Of a stretch of DNA of 64,000 nt, positions 31,401-43,769 are shown in pieces. Made by a program: the position numbers and the translations under genes. Origin of the DNA: Lasiosphaeris hirsuta. Taxonomy: Eukaryota; Ascomycota; Sordariomycetes; Sordariales; Lasiosphaeriaceae. Within the stretch, counting starts at the first letter, position 1, and every line of letters starts with the position of its first letter. Below the pieces are notes generated by a model. The model saw only the letters and a list, made by a program, of their open reading frames with translations. It was not told where the DNA came from and made no database searches. The stretch lies in contig JAUKUA010000001.1 of the NCBI GenBank assembly GCA_030549175.1, positions 1,302,001-1,366,000 of the forward strand, in the 5' to 3' direction.

Positions 31401-31700
31401 GAGCCAATCTACCTGCCAAGCTTTTGGCTTCGTATTCTTCCGACTTCTTTGCATTATCGGCTATGCTGCGGCGGGATATATACCCCCTTTTTGGATCTTT
31501 GTCACGGTGGGACTTGATCCGAGGCTTGGAGCGGGAGCTGGATCTAGATCTGGATGCTGACCAGGACCTATAGTAAACAAGGTTGTCCTAGTCAAGCCAA
31601 GCCAAACGAATTAGTCGGCCATTTGAAGTGAAGGGCAAACGAGGCTTACATCCGGGCTAGAACTGCTAGAGACCGCCTCATCCTCTGAATGCTCCGACAT
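28481..31700 (-). pseudogene. Fungal AAA+ ATPase (N-terminal DUF7025-like region, C-terminal AAA), disrupted
   Basis: Large fungal AAA+ protein of the type with a long N-terminal recognition-like region and one C-terminal AAA module. Exons: 31700-31650, 31587-29467 and 29412-28481, with good introns (62 nt GTAAGC..TAG; 54 nt GTGCGG..TAG with GCTGAC branch). Visible AAA motifs: Walker A HGVPGVGKTATAE, sensor region ILFLTTNRVGTIDEAF and FRIHLSLYY. Three anomalies occur. First, a 5-bp tandem duplication (GCCCAGCCCA, 31227-31236) breaks the frame between EAERLAW and WIQRFQQYIDVDW. Second, an in-frame TAG at 30499-30497 lies between INIRAFEG and KNIIDLPLYPLRF. Third, Walker B reads LLLDKVDVF (29522-29533) instead of the usual LLLDEADVF, so the catalytic Glu is Lys. 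The C-terminal about 120 residues are Ser/Arg/Lys-rich. The function of this family is unknown to me beyond ATPase remodelling. Head to head with the disrupted gene at 31971. Confidence 0.78.
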
Positions 31701-31970
31701 AGACCGCTGTGGTATCTTGTCGGAAGTCCTTGGTCTGGAACCGAAAATATATAGTAGCCCTTGTTTCTTTGTTAGCGCACCTTCCGATACAAATGGAAGC
31801 CCAGCGCTTCTTGGAGGGGCGGCCTCAGCGGCTGCGGCACGGGCATGGACAAGGTGCTCTTTTTGGTTGGAAACTCAAATACTTCAAATTTGGATCAACC
31901 CATGAATTGCTTCAGAGCTGTCAGGATTCCAAAATCAATGCACCAACACCCAACTGCACCCCAACAGAAA
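31701..31970. promoter_or_regulatory. Short shared intergenic region between two disrupted divergent genes
   Basis: Only about 270 bp separates the inferred starts of the AAA gene (-) and its neighbour (+), compatible with a bidirectional promoter. No specific elements are claimed. Confidence 0.35.
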
Positions 31971-34420
31971 CATGGCAGAAGCCACCAACACTGAGGTGGA
32001 GAATCCCCATCTCCAAATTGCAGTGACATTTGTCGAGGACAAGTTTGAAGAGAGTCCTCCATTACCTGACTCCAAGACTGCGCAATTTCAGTACATCGTC
32101 TCCTAACCTCCCCTCATCCCCAATTGGTAGAGACTGACAGCCACGATACTAGGAGGTTGGCTCTTGCACTGCAAGAATATGCTCCGCTCGAATTTGGAAT
32201 AGCCGTAGGCCCTGAGACTTCGGAAAACGACTGGGACGAGTTGTTCAATAGGGTCAACGGTGCAGAAGCGAAAGCACACAAGACAGATAACTCTCCCGAA
32301 GCCATCTTCAACAAGGTGGCCTGCAAGATCGGTGAGAACAGGGAGGTTATCGACCCGTGAGTAAACTTGATCCCAAATGAATTTGGGCTGGCTGTCCTGA
32401 AATCAGCAATCGCCATTATATTAAATGTTGGTCAATTTATTCCTCAACTCGGGTGTGTGGAGTAGTAGCTGATAATTGAGCTTGCGTTAGTTTGCCGAGT
32501 GGCGGGCTGGGGAGAGGCAGAACCTTTTTGACACACTCAGCGGAATTCGAGACATTATCGGCAATGCGAGTTGGAAAATCAGGAGCTTTCAGAAAGATCC
32601 TAACGTGAGCAAATATGCCGCCAACCTCCATGACGCCATTGTCAGCGCTGTCGAGATGATTATCCAGTCATTGGCAAAAAAGAAGGCTCCCGCCGGAGGC
32701 AAGTTCAATTCTTCGCCAAGGCTCCCAGAGCCAATTTTTGCTGAAGAGACAAACAGTACCAAGAAAACACCGGTTTACATGCCCTAGGGGAAGAAAGCGG
32801 GCGATGAATGGATGAATGGGAGCCAACACAGGAAGAAAAGGGGGTCGAAGAAAATAGAGAACACTCGCAGTGAAGGCAGCAGCGAAGAAAAGCGGCAGGA
32901 GGGGGATAAAGGGCGGAAGTTCAACCCACTCGAGACACTGCAAGCGGTAGAAATGGCAGCCAAGGAACTTGACCAGGCCGTGGATGGGTGCACCAGACAA
33001 TTGGCAAAAGACACGAATGATCTGTCCAAGAACACAAATGATCAAACCGGAATCATCTTGGGATGGGTGGTATCCGAGGCCGACCCCCTTCTCAAAGATA
33101 TTAGCAAGGGGGTGGGTCAAATGATGGTATTGATGAAAGGAGACCAGAGAGAAAAAGACAAAACCAACAAGTCGCTGCGCTGCGTTCGAGCCAGTCTCAA
33201 GACTGTAGCCCGAACCAACGCGACCGACCGGGACCTCTTCGAATTCCTACTTAAAGAGGTGAGAAGGGAGGAGCAAAAGGGTGAGTGCATCATCCCAACC
33301 ACCTTCAACATATAACATCGACTGCTCGCTGTAACTTGCAAGTACTGAAACTGATTTTTCTTCATCACTAGCGCGCGCCGAACTCATGGACCGAATTCGC
33401 ATTTTGGAGAAAGAAAAGCAAACCACTAAAGGGGTCATATCAACGGAGCGCTTAATGGAAATCCTCCTACGGGGCGAAAACACGGATGATGGTCCGGCCC
33501 CAGACATTGACTCCATGCTCGAACAGATGATAAATGACATGGAACGCGTCCTTTCGAAAAGAGGGGATATCGATATTCGGGCGCAGGGCCAGGTGCTGTC
33601 TCTCTTCCAAGAGAAACGGTTTTTAGACTGGTCCGAGAACAAACACCCAGGTATTTCCCTTTACGGCCACCTACATAACATTCAAGCTGACCTTGGGTTA
33701 GACCTGATCTTGGTGGACGGAAATATCGAGTCGCGCGACAGAGTGTCCACCATGTCGTTGCTATGCGCAGAATTCTTGGCGACGAAGCTGTCGCAAGGCT
33801 ATGTTTGTTTATATTTCGCGTGTGGGCTTCATACAGGTGCGAGGGACCCGTGGTCTGGCCCCAAAGGTATTGCCCGGAGCATTGCAGTCCAACTCATGCT
33901 GGCGCTTGGTCTGCGACGCGACGTGAACCTGGAATTCATGTCCTCTCGACGCCGCGTCAGGGAACTGGAAGCGGACGATATAGAAAGACTATGCAAGGTC
34001 GTGCGCGCACTTATCAAATAGTTTTCACCCGGTACGGCCGTCTATTGCGTCATCGATGGGATCTCGTGGTTCTACCGTGAAGATGACATCGAGAATATAT
34101 AGACTCTCGTCGAATGCCTGCAGGGGATTATCGAGAACGATGAGCTGAAACCCACGCTGAAGGTCATGATTACAAGCCCCAAACGTACGCCTGGAGGACT
34201 GCGCGGCATGGTTAGGGATGACCAGTACATTCGTCCGAGGACATGACTTTCCTTTGACCAGCGCCGGATCACGCGACGCGTCGTTGAGATGGGCTCAAGG
34301 TCTGGTGGCAGGAGATCGGGTGGTGGTTATCGCAGTCTTGATAGGGAGACGGTTGAGCGTGATTTCGAAGAAGATGAAGAGGATGAGAATGATCATGATG
34401 ATTGGGATCCTGATAGATAG
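31971..34420 (+). pseudogene. Large fungal protein of unknown function, disrupted by several in-frame stops
   Basis: Remnant of an expanded Pezizomycotina family that I recognise only as hypothetical, possibly STAND/NACHT-like in its C-terminal half but without a visible P-loop. Coding-like blocks: 31971 to about 32100 (MAEATNTEVENPHLQIAVTF), about 32124-32356 (ends KIGENREVID at a GTGAGT donor), about 32491-33280, and 33372-34420 after a clean intron (33281-33371). Family-like landmarks are RGDIDIRAQGQ, TMSLLCAEFLATKL, FACGLHTGARDPWSGPKG and AVYCVIDGISWFY. The frame is interrupted by TAG at 32785, TAG at 34019 (after RALIK, where the family tends to have Gln, so CAG to TAG), TAG at 34100 and TGA at 34244, yet stays open-coded to a terminal TAG at 34418. 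The junction at 32357/32491 does not join in phase with any acceptor tried. The first exon boundary is also unclear. Multiple independent lesions indicate a true pseudogene. Confidence 0.65.
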
Positions 34421-37400
34421 CCTAGGTAGTGGGTTCTGATGTATACCTCCTTGGGCGGCTTGCTACGATATTGAGAATATGTTCGTAAATTGGCTTTGGT
34501 ATAGACGGATATTATGAGCAACTAGCATCAGCTAGAAATGATGATGGGTTGTTAGCATAGACTTGCTCTTCCTGATATTATGTCGGATACACCACCAATC
34601 GATACCGAACTTAGCAATCTACTGACTTCAATCAATATTCGGGGGGAGGGGCGGGTGCTCCTGCACACAGTAAGGTTGGCCCGAATATTGGATTAGAGCT
34701 TGTGCTCCATATCAAAGGGGTGTGACTCGGTCATAGCATTTCAAGGCTCAACAACAACGTAGGTATGGGGGCCTGAGTAGGCAGGTGGTTGTGGAGGCCC
34801 CCAACTACTACCTCAAGTTGAAAGCATTGAAGGACGTTTTTCTGAGCAAGGATAGGGTGTCTCGATGCCTTCACTGCCCTTGCCCGAGAGGCTGCCATAA
34901 GCAATTGTATACGAAGGTGACTGGCGAGGCGAAGCAGCAACTTGAAACAAGTGATAGGGCCCCTGGGCGGGGGGACCTAAAATAGGGGGACAGCTACTTC
35001 GTTTTTCACGAATTTATCCCTCGTAAATACACCCCTGCAATGCAACGTCCATGGTGTTCTTGACCGCTTGGCCGCTTGGGCGTGACAAGCGAAACCTGGG
35101 CTCCCAGTCTAGTTGCTGGAGCATCAGGTTTTTGGGTTGCTACCAGTGTTTCTGATACGCGGCTGGGAAGTCAACGGGAGGGAATCACTTTGTGTCTTGG
35201 AAGGAGAGAAAATTGAGAAGCGCACTGGAGTTGAGATACCCAGTGAAGCTTTCGGGCGCGATATCTTGGCAAGCCCTTTGGTGGGATTGTAAGATGTGAC
35301 GGGAGCGATCCGAGATCCTGCCGATTCTGACCCAGGTTTAGCACGGCGATCCCCCAATCACTCTCCATTCAGAGCGATTTGCTTTACGGATATACTGCTA
35401 GTGCTCCGCAAGGCTTCTCAGAATAAAGATCTCAGTTCGTCAGGTACAGGGCTGACAGCTTCAACCTCCAGACGTCACCCATCAACGAATCGGGTAGCCT
35501 AGCACTGCACTATCTCTGTGATACGTCCTGATGACAACTGAGAAGTCAGGCGAGGATAAGCTCTCGGTTGCTGGCTTTTTCTTGGTGGCTTCTAGTGTGG
35601 GCGGGTGCTAAAAATGGAATCAGAGGGAAAATTCTCGCGCGGCTCGTTAGTGTGAACACGGGTCTGCCTTTCTGGTTAGACATGACTTTGGCATGGGTCA
35701 TTGGGGCAAACATGAGACGACTGGGGCCCAGATACACACCATGGAAAACATCGCGAGTCAGGCCGACAGGCGCGTGGTTCGATCGCAGCCAAAAAATCTT
35801 CAGCTGCCGCTGGGGAACTTGTAGTTGCTAGCCTAGGTCACCGTGCAAGCGCAGGAGGCAACGTCAATAGACTACTATCTTGCCCCACAGCATCGCAGCA
35901 CCCCAAATTGGTAAGTCTCTAGCTCCGAAGCTCAGGCCCCCCGCTAACTGCGCGAACGGTGGTCGGAATGTCACGCACTTGAATCCATCGCGCTGTTACC
36001 TTAGTCAAAGAGTGAGTTGCCGTGATATTGGCCGTTCCGAGATTGGCACTCCTGGGGAAATAAAATTGTGAACCCTCCTCAAGGCTGTTGACCACGGGCC
36101 TGGCCGGCCGTTGGTCTGCCATCCAGTTGACATCATCTGACAAGCCAAACCGTAAAGTCCTGTCTTGGTCCTACCCGATGATTGGCACAGGGCGAGTGCT
36201 GAGAGCCCCCTCGCCCTTGCTTGGCAATCGCCGAAACATGAAACAGGCTCACGCTCAAAACTTGCCACTGGGAGGGAGAACACGCAGTCCGATGCAAGTT
36301 CAAAGTCCACCGTTCTTGACGCTAGCCGCCAAACAGCGTGCAATTGCCGCTTACCGCAGTCCGCCGTACCAAGGCATATCGAAAAGTATGTACCTGCGGC
36401 GAGAAAATGTTTGTGAATGTTTCGACCGACTTGCTTCTTTCTCACTGCAGTTTTTCCCCCTGATCAGCCGGTGGGGAAGAGCTTGGCTCGGATCACGTTT
36501 GCCAATCGACGCCATGTACCCTCAACGGACGTCGCTCGCCGTTAGGGTATCAATGGTGCTGCCGTCCACATGGGCGAAATGCCCCAAGCACCCTGTCATG
36601 CTGCCATGATGCCATGCTGAACGGGCGTGGACAGGGGGGGGCAGCCTGGCCAGAATCAGTAGTTGGCGCCGTATTGCGTACCGATCGATTCTGGAAAGGG
36701 ACAATTTGTGGGGGGGGCTCCCTGCCTGGCGATCCAAGAACCGCCCGTGCCTTGCTTGCTGGTTTGAATTCTCATCGACGAAACCTGGCGTCCAGCAGAC
36801 CGAAAACACCTGGGGGGTATTATCCCGGTCCTCGGCACGACTTCTTCAGAGCTGGAGCAAAATCATTGGGCGAGATGGCTTCGTACCTGCAGTAGCTCGA
36901 CCTGGTGGCTGAGCGGTTCTCGCGTTTCAGGCTGAAATTTCCCAGGTTGGCCGCCCCGATGGCTCTTGGCACGATGGTGGTGGTCGTGGTGGGGATGGAA
37001 AGGAGGGTGGGCTTCATGCAAACGCCTCCCAGCCACAGACGCGATGCGCTATTCCAGATGTGCAATGCCCTCCCAAGCACTATATTGCTGACCTCACCTT
37101 CACAGAAATAGACAGCTCACCAAGGTCGCTGCACCAGCCAATATTCGATTGCCAGTTTTTGTGAAGAAGCCAACCGAGAATGCTACTATCGTCACTCGTC
37201 TAGTCACTTACCGCAGAAGAGCAGTCCTAGGCGGCCACCGGAGTGGAGAATGGGTTATTTTCCGACCAACAGGCCTTTTGCGCCTCGAACATGCAACTGA
37301 TTGGACGTCAAGGCCAGGCGGCGGGCGACTGCGATGCCCCTGGATTAGATCGCCGGAACGGGCACGGGGTCCCCTGGCCACTCGCATGGGTACAACCCCC

Positions 37401-38215
37401 TGGGCGCAGAGAAACAGATCCCTGCTCTGCCGCTTTGCTTTGTTGGAGCCGCGCGCCACTCACAGCACAGCGACGACATCGACCAAGCTGTGGGGCAGAC
37501 ACAGCGACAGACCGCACCTGGACATCTTGACTTGGAGCACCCACTGGCACCCACTGGTATCCTAGACAAGTCGCATCATGAGGGAAGCTAACACGGTAGC
37601 TCTGTTGCATCGTGGACAACCGCGGCCTTGAGCGAGGGCCCTCGATGCCCAATTCTCCCACGGGCCGCCGACCTGCATTCGACGGCTAAGCCCTTGTGGG
37701 CAGCCCTCTCGCTCGCACGCTGCTCCCACTGGCTGCTCCCTCCTACGCCATAGCGTCGAAAGACGTAGCTGCAGCTGATCTGGGAATCGTGTGGGGAACT
37801 CACAGGAAACGACACGCCCCATCCAGCTTCTCTGGGCTTGGCCAGCCGACCTCAACCCTGCCCGGTCCTCTAAGTGGACGACAGTTTCAATGCATCTCAC
37901 TTGGTATATGAGAGACCAGTATTCCCCTCCTCTGCCTCTCTCCTTCTGGCTCATCTTCATCAAGGCTTCTTTCCACAACTGTTTTTTTCTCTTTCATCGT
38001 CTGGACAATCTGCATTCGGGGAGGCAAAGCCATTCGCTTCTTTGCCCCAGCTTTCGTTTACTGCTTCTGTCTTTCATACCATCGTTGATCCGCTAGAGCC
38101 AGCTCTAGCAACTCACTCACTCACACAAAGCGCAAGGTTCGCTCACCAACCGTATATACAACACACTTCTATTTTTTTCAACTGTCCATATATACCTACC
38201 CGAAAAAGCGTCATC
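34421..38215. other. Gene-poor interval (3.8 kb) ahead of the CFEM gene
   Basis: No open frame here has recognisable content. Short G-rich runs occur (34641-34655, 36710-36719). The last about 300 bp before the CFEM start are pyrimidine-rich with TATA-like sequences (38151-38160 and 38186-38195), suggesting the promoter and leader of that gene. Degenerate coding sequence or a non-coding RNA cannot be excluded by eye. Confidence 0.4.
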
Positions 38216-40551
38216 ATGAAGAACGTTGTTTCCATTCTAGCCTTTGCTGCTGGTGTCACGGCAACGGTATGTTGCTCCTCACACTTCCACGGTAGCACCC
38301 TATGACTTACATGCTCTCGCAGGGCTTCGGCAGTGTCAAACCTTTCCCTTGCCCGGCAAACACAGACAACAAGTGTACCGAGCCGCAAAAAGGCGGTTTC
38401 TCTTTCGACGACCTCAATGTTGGCCCGTTTGCTCAGTACAAGGACTTCAGCTGGAAGGGGTTCACATGCGGTAGCGGAGGTGGAAGCCGCATTAATCCCA
38501 AGGGCGGCCAAAAGTTCATCGGCGGCAGCTGCACATCAGACAAGAATACTTCACCCTCCTTCAGTTGTGGGCCGAACGTCGACAAGTTCTCCCTCGGCTC
38601 TATCCATGTTCAGCCCGAGTTTGACTGCGACCTCGAGTTCCACTACGACATGCCTGATGGCTCGTCCTGCAAGCACCGTAACTCATGCAAGAAGTCCGGT
38701 ACTACGGTCGTCAATAGCCAGTGCGGTGGCGCCAAGGGCGTCACCATCGTGTTCCCGAACCAGCCCAAGGCTCCGAAGCCGACTTGCAGTGTCGACATTC
38801 GAACTGTGTCTTTCGACTGCAGCCCTCCCAAGACTACAGTCACGCCATCGACACCCGTGACGACTATCCCAGCGGTTACCACTTCTACACCCCCAGTGAT
38901 CACATCAGCCTCCAGCAGCATCGCCCCAGTTCAGTCCAGCAGCTCGCCGGGTGAGACTTCTACCGTCCCAGCCGTGTCCTCTACTGCTCCTGGGGTCGAG
39001 TCCAGCAAGACTGTTCCGGGTGTCGAGTCTAGCACCACCGCTCCTGGTGTCGAATCCAGCACTGTCCCAGGCGTTGAGTCTAGCAAGACAGTTCCCGGAG
39101 TCGAGTCCAGCACTGTCCCAGGCGCCGAGTCCAGCAAGACTATTCCCGGCGTGGAGTCGAGCACCACCGTTCCTGGTGCCGAATCCAGCACTGCCCCGGG
39201 CGTCGAGTCCAGCAAGACTGTTCCGGGCGTCGAGTCGAGCACCACTGCTCCAGGCGCTGAGTCCAGCACTGTCCCTAGTCTCGAGTCCAGTGGCACTGTC
39301 CCCGGTGCTGAGTCTAGCACTACTGTCCCTGGTGTTGGGTCCACTACTGCTCCCGGTGTCGAGTCCAGTGTCACTGTTCCAGGTGTCGAGCCGAGCAAGA
39401 CTGCCCCAGGTGCTGAACCTAGTCCTACTGCTCCCGGAGTCGAGTCAAGTGTCACTGTCCCCGGTGTTGGACCCACCACCACTGCTCCCGGGGCCGAGTC
39501 CAGCGTCACTGTTCCAGGCGTTGAGCCTAGCAGTGCCGTCACGACCACATTTATTACCAGCTTCGACACAACATCCACCATCTTCTCAACGGTTGTCTCG
39601 ACCATCATCAGCTGCGCTCCCACTGTTCCCGATTGCCCGGCGAACTCTATCCATACCACCATTGTTACAGTCGCTGTTTCGACCACTATTTGCCCTGTCA
39701 CGGAGACTCGCACCAGTGTCTTAACCACCTCTACCCCCGTAGTTGCTGTACCCGGTAGCAGCTCCGCCCCTGGGGTCGTGGTACCTGGAAGCAGCTCCGC
39801 TCCCGGGGTTGTTGTACCCCCTACCAACGTTCCCGGCGGTATCACCACCATCCCTACTACACTGGTTCCTGTTACCTCGACGACTGCCAACTCTCCTGTC
39901 GAGACTCTTCCTTGCCCCAACGTCGTCCCGGCCTGCCTGAACACCTTTCTGTTCAGCGTAGGCTGCTCTGACAACTCTGACACCAGGTGCTACTGCCCCG
40001 ACTCTATCTTCGTCAAGAATATTTTCGAGTGCATCTACGCCCACGGTGAGACTGACCAGGTTGTCTCCGAGGCTGTCATTTTCTTCCAGGGAATCTGCGC
40101 TCCTTGGGCCCCCAGCAACCCGGAGATCGCCACTGGTGCCACCGTGACCACTTATATTACTGTCACTGCTGCCCCGACCTCAGTTGCTCCCATTTACACA
40201 ACTGTCATCATTGACGCCACCACCATTGTACCTTGCACCGATTCTGAGGGCGTCGAAATTCCGAGCTCCAGCTCGACCGTCGTCGTCAGCACCACCGTCA
40301 CGCTTCCTCAGGTCGGCTTCACCACCGGCTCCGCGGGCTCGGTCGGCGTTGTTCCGGTTACTGCTGCTCCTCAGGCCATTGTCACCCCGGGCGCTGGCCC
40401 CATTACCAGCACCCCGGCGACTGCCCCTGCTGGCACCGGTGGCTTCCGCCCGACGACCACCGGCGGTTTCGTCACCGCTGGCAGTGGTCGTGTCTCGGCC
40501 GGCCTTGGCTTCTCATTATTCATGGCGGCCTTGGCTGTTGTTGGTCTCTAA
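38216..40551 (+). CDS. GPI-anchored CFEM-domain cell-surface protein with long PGVESS-type repeat stalk
   Basis: Two exons (38216-38266 and 38323-40551; intron of 56 nt, GTATGT..CAG) encode 759 residues. Order: signal peptide (MKNVVSILAFAAGVTAT); a Cys-rich N-terminal domain of about 180 residues (from GFGSVKPFPCPANTDN to VRTVSFDC-like end), seen in other fungal surface proteins; a Ser/Thr/Pro/Val-rich stalk of about 18 repeats of the unit PGVESSxTV; a CFEM domain (LPCPNVVPAC..VGCSDNSDTRCYC..FECIYAHGE..GICAPW); a Thr/Ser-rich linker; and a hydrophobic C-terminal GPI signal (SAGLGFSLFMAALAVVGL). The CFEM heme-binding Asp (SDTRC) is present, but the Cys usually found four residues after Cys6 is His, leaving seven cysteines. 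CFEM proteins act in heme/iron uptake, adhesion or virulence; which applies here is unknown. The reverse strand of the stalk gives a long spurious open frame. Confidence 0.88.
38984..39535. repeat. Coding minisatellite, 30/33-bp units (PGVESS repeats)
   Basis: Imperfect tandem units of 30 or 33 bp encode VPGVESSKT, APGVESSTT and close variants, about 18 copies. Unit lengths are multiples of three, so copy-number change keeps the frame. Confidence 0.9.
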
Positions 40552-43500
40552 GATGGAGCAGGCCATCCGTTCTTTTTGTCGGAGTCCAAATCTCCACCAC
40601 ACTATTAGCATGAAAAAAGTTGTACTTTTTGCATTCTTCACGATCTCTACGATGCGGCAGAAAACACGGCATAGCATTTTTATCGGGTTGGCTTGAAGCT
40701 TTGGCATGGATTTCCTTTTTTGTCAACCTGTTGTATGTGGGATAGACACGCTCAGAAGCTTGGATATATATACCCTGGTGGATATGTCGGAAACTGGTCC
40801 TCTCTTGATGAGAGCGGAGGAGGACTGTGGGTTGGGCGGCGGTAATATTAATTTGATGCATTCGGCGAGGCTGCTAGTTTCCTATAACTCCTGTCCCATG
40901 CTTTGTTTTCCGGTTCCAGTGCTTGAGCGATGGTACATACTATAGTGTTTTCATCTGAATCAGTGTGGCATGTTGAGGAACTGCTGCCTTAGTAAGGACC
41001 CGCCGTAATACACTGCTGTTTATTCTAAGAAACTCTGCTCGGTATTCTGGTTGAGGGAATTATCGTAACCATCTGCCCGGTGTGTTGCCAACACGAAGCA
41101 GCACCATGTATGCAGTTGTCAGCCCTCAGTCAACCACGTTGCTGAGAGCTGAAAATCAGAATGCCGCTCTGTGCCCAGATGTGGTGAAGCGAGTGCGGGG
41201 ACTCGGATGAAGTTAGCAACTTGCCTTATCTAGATCATCTCGATCATCGGATCTAGGGGATCTAGTGAGGGATTGGATGGCTTGCTAAGGTGGGGAGTGG
41301 GAACTTTACGTAGCCGACTAGAAGTGCGGCGGGGTGGCCGGTTTTTAGGTAAGGTGAAGCTATACGGGGCCTGCATGGCCTTATTCATCCACCTAGCAGG
41401 ATAGGGGTGAGCGGGGTAGGTACAATTTGAGGCTTATAACTGGGTGAATCAGGAAAGGGGTTTATCGATGAGATTAGGGGACTGCGGAACTGTTGTTGGT
41501 TGTTGATACCGTTGGAAGCAGGAGACCTAGTTGGGATGGTGACGTCGTCGATTTGTGGTTCTCAATGTCTCGGATGGAGGTTTATGAGGGGCTCCTTTGC
41601 CTAGCACGCGTAATAGCAAAGAGTATTCCCGTTACGCTGTGTGGTCTTTGTGCATACCCACGATTGAGCGTCTTAGCTTAGCGCTTTGACTGACGTCATT
41701 TGTTGTTGCCCTCACAAAGCGCCGCGTATTTGCTCGTTGAACGGCAATCCCGATGATAAGCAAATGTGAAAGGCCTAGCATATTTGACATCTGAGTATAA
41801 ATAAGTGCCTGGCATTGATGCTATAACTGCCGTTTCGTGACAATAATGAAATTACCTGCGTTGGAAATGTTGGTGTCCAAAGCTGTAGTCAACTGGATCG
41901 TTGCGTCCCCTAGGTAAACAAGAGTCAGGCGCCGCCGTGGAACACAGCTTCGTCCGATATTTAGACCGTGCCTAACCCACATTGACCTGCCTTTTGCCTT
42001 CTACTAACCCCTCTACCAACCCTCCCTCTCGGTAAGCGTAACCTAGCGTGCTAGCAACCCAAAAAAGGAAAGAACAGAATACTATAACCCCCTCAGATGA
42101 GAATCCACTTGAATCAACACACTATCAATCATCCAGAACCGCATCAATCGCGAGCCTAATGCTCGGAATGCACCCGACTAGATCACCAAGAGCATTAATT
42201 CTAAGGGGGATCTCTTCTAGTAGTAGGTTTGGCGTCAGGGTACTACTTTGGAGTAGGGCGTATCTGTGGCTGTGAGTCCGGGAAGGTAAACGCTGGTTTA
42301 GGAGTTGATAAGTCGTCAGGATGCATGCATTTTGTCTCGGCTTATTCCTACCACCGTGTAACTATCGGAGTATATTCTCCCCCTTCGGATTACACAGAAC
42401 ATAAATCCTCCACCGCTTGGTCCCCCTGCCCCTTTTCTCACGCCCACCTTCGGCGGCACTGTCCGATTGGCCTGGTTCAAACAGCGGCAATCTGTCTTTC
42501 GTCCGAGTCGATTCGGAGTTATCAGGCCAGAAGCTCCCTGGCGTGCGGAGAATGCCCACATAGTCCGCCGAGCGGCGGGTGACAATACAACAAGACGCTG
42601 GGCAGCGGGACGTCGTGCAAGTTAGCCACAAAACCCCCTGCTGAGTCACATTCGATCCCCAACACACGGACTTTCGTCCGACCGTCGACGGAAGGCTAAT
42701 TTTCTATTACCCGTCACCAGCGCCGGGCTGTCAGAGGCTGACAAATGGGCGGAAGCAATTGTGGGAAGATTTCCAAGCGGCGGGCACTTTCCTAAGGGGA
42801 GGTTCCATTCTGGGCATCCATGTGCATTCTGTGCATTTCGGGGGTCAGGTGGGAAAGAGCCGAGCATGGGGATCTGCAGGCCGCAGGGTAGGGGCTGCCC
42901 TCGTTGGATGCTGTAGCATGTGGGCAGTATGTGAATATTGTCTGAACCACCATGATGTGACTTCTCAATGTTACTTTGACGGCACTACGGCCTCGTAGGA
43001 GTGCTCAAAGAAGGTGCCTATCACGCCACGGGCCGCTCTACGATGCGATGATGGATCGATTCCGGCGTTACCAAAATAGGGAAAAGGCCACATTAGTGCT
43101 ACAGTGCCACAGTCGACGAACCTTGCGCATTCTATGAACGGGCTTCGAGGCATATTCTTGCTGGGGCAGGCACGATGGCCGCCAGGGCACTTTGCTGCAA
43201 AGTAGGCGCACTTTCACACTACGTTTTACGGTAACTAGCGGTGAGCCTTATTTGCCCCAGGATTGATTGTAGTGGCTCAGGGGGGTAGCGATTGCAGCGA
43301 TTGATATCATGGATGGGACGAGCAAGTTCACTCATGTTGCGGAAGCTCGCCGCGATCTGTGACTTGTGATTTGCCGGAGCTGTCAATGCTGGTTCTCGAA
43401 TGGGTAAAACTCCGCAAGCTCCGCACTGAAGTCCCTCCAAGTACCCCAAGTACTCCAAGTATTCCGCTTGTCTCCCACGTCGTCCAAGAGTTCTTGGTGC

Positions 43501-43710
43501 TTCCACTCCGTTTCCCCCTCAATGCCTAATGCCCACCATGCAACGATTCTGCACGACAATTGCCAATCGACAATCGACAAATCCGGTGCGGCATGACCCT
43601 ATTGTGGCCTCGGCGTTGCTCGGTATGCCGACCGACCGATGAGTGTCGCCATTGAGAGCATCGCGAACACTAGGTAGCCTCTTCCGATTTTGTGATCTTT
43701 TCGTGATTCC

Positions 43711-43769
43711 AAATGCCGATGCCGATTACAATGCCGATGCCGATACCATAACCACATCCACAACCACAA
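43711..43769. repeat. Short imperfect GCCGAT / AACCAC tandem repeat
   Basis: ATGCCGATGCCGAT is repeated twice, separated by TACA, and runs into CCATAACCACATCCACAACCA-like repeats. Simple-sequence tract in non-coding DNA. Confidence 0.7.

Noticed and set aside
38931..39983. 350-codon minus-strand open frame of TPGTVxLDS repeats
   Set aside because: It is the reverse complement of the CFEM stalk minisatellite; the plus strand has signal peptide, CFEM domain and GPI signal.
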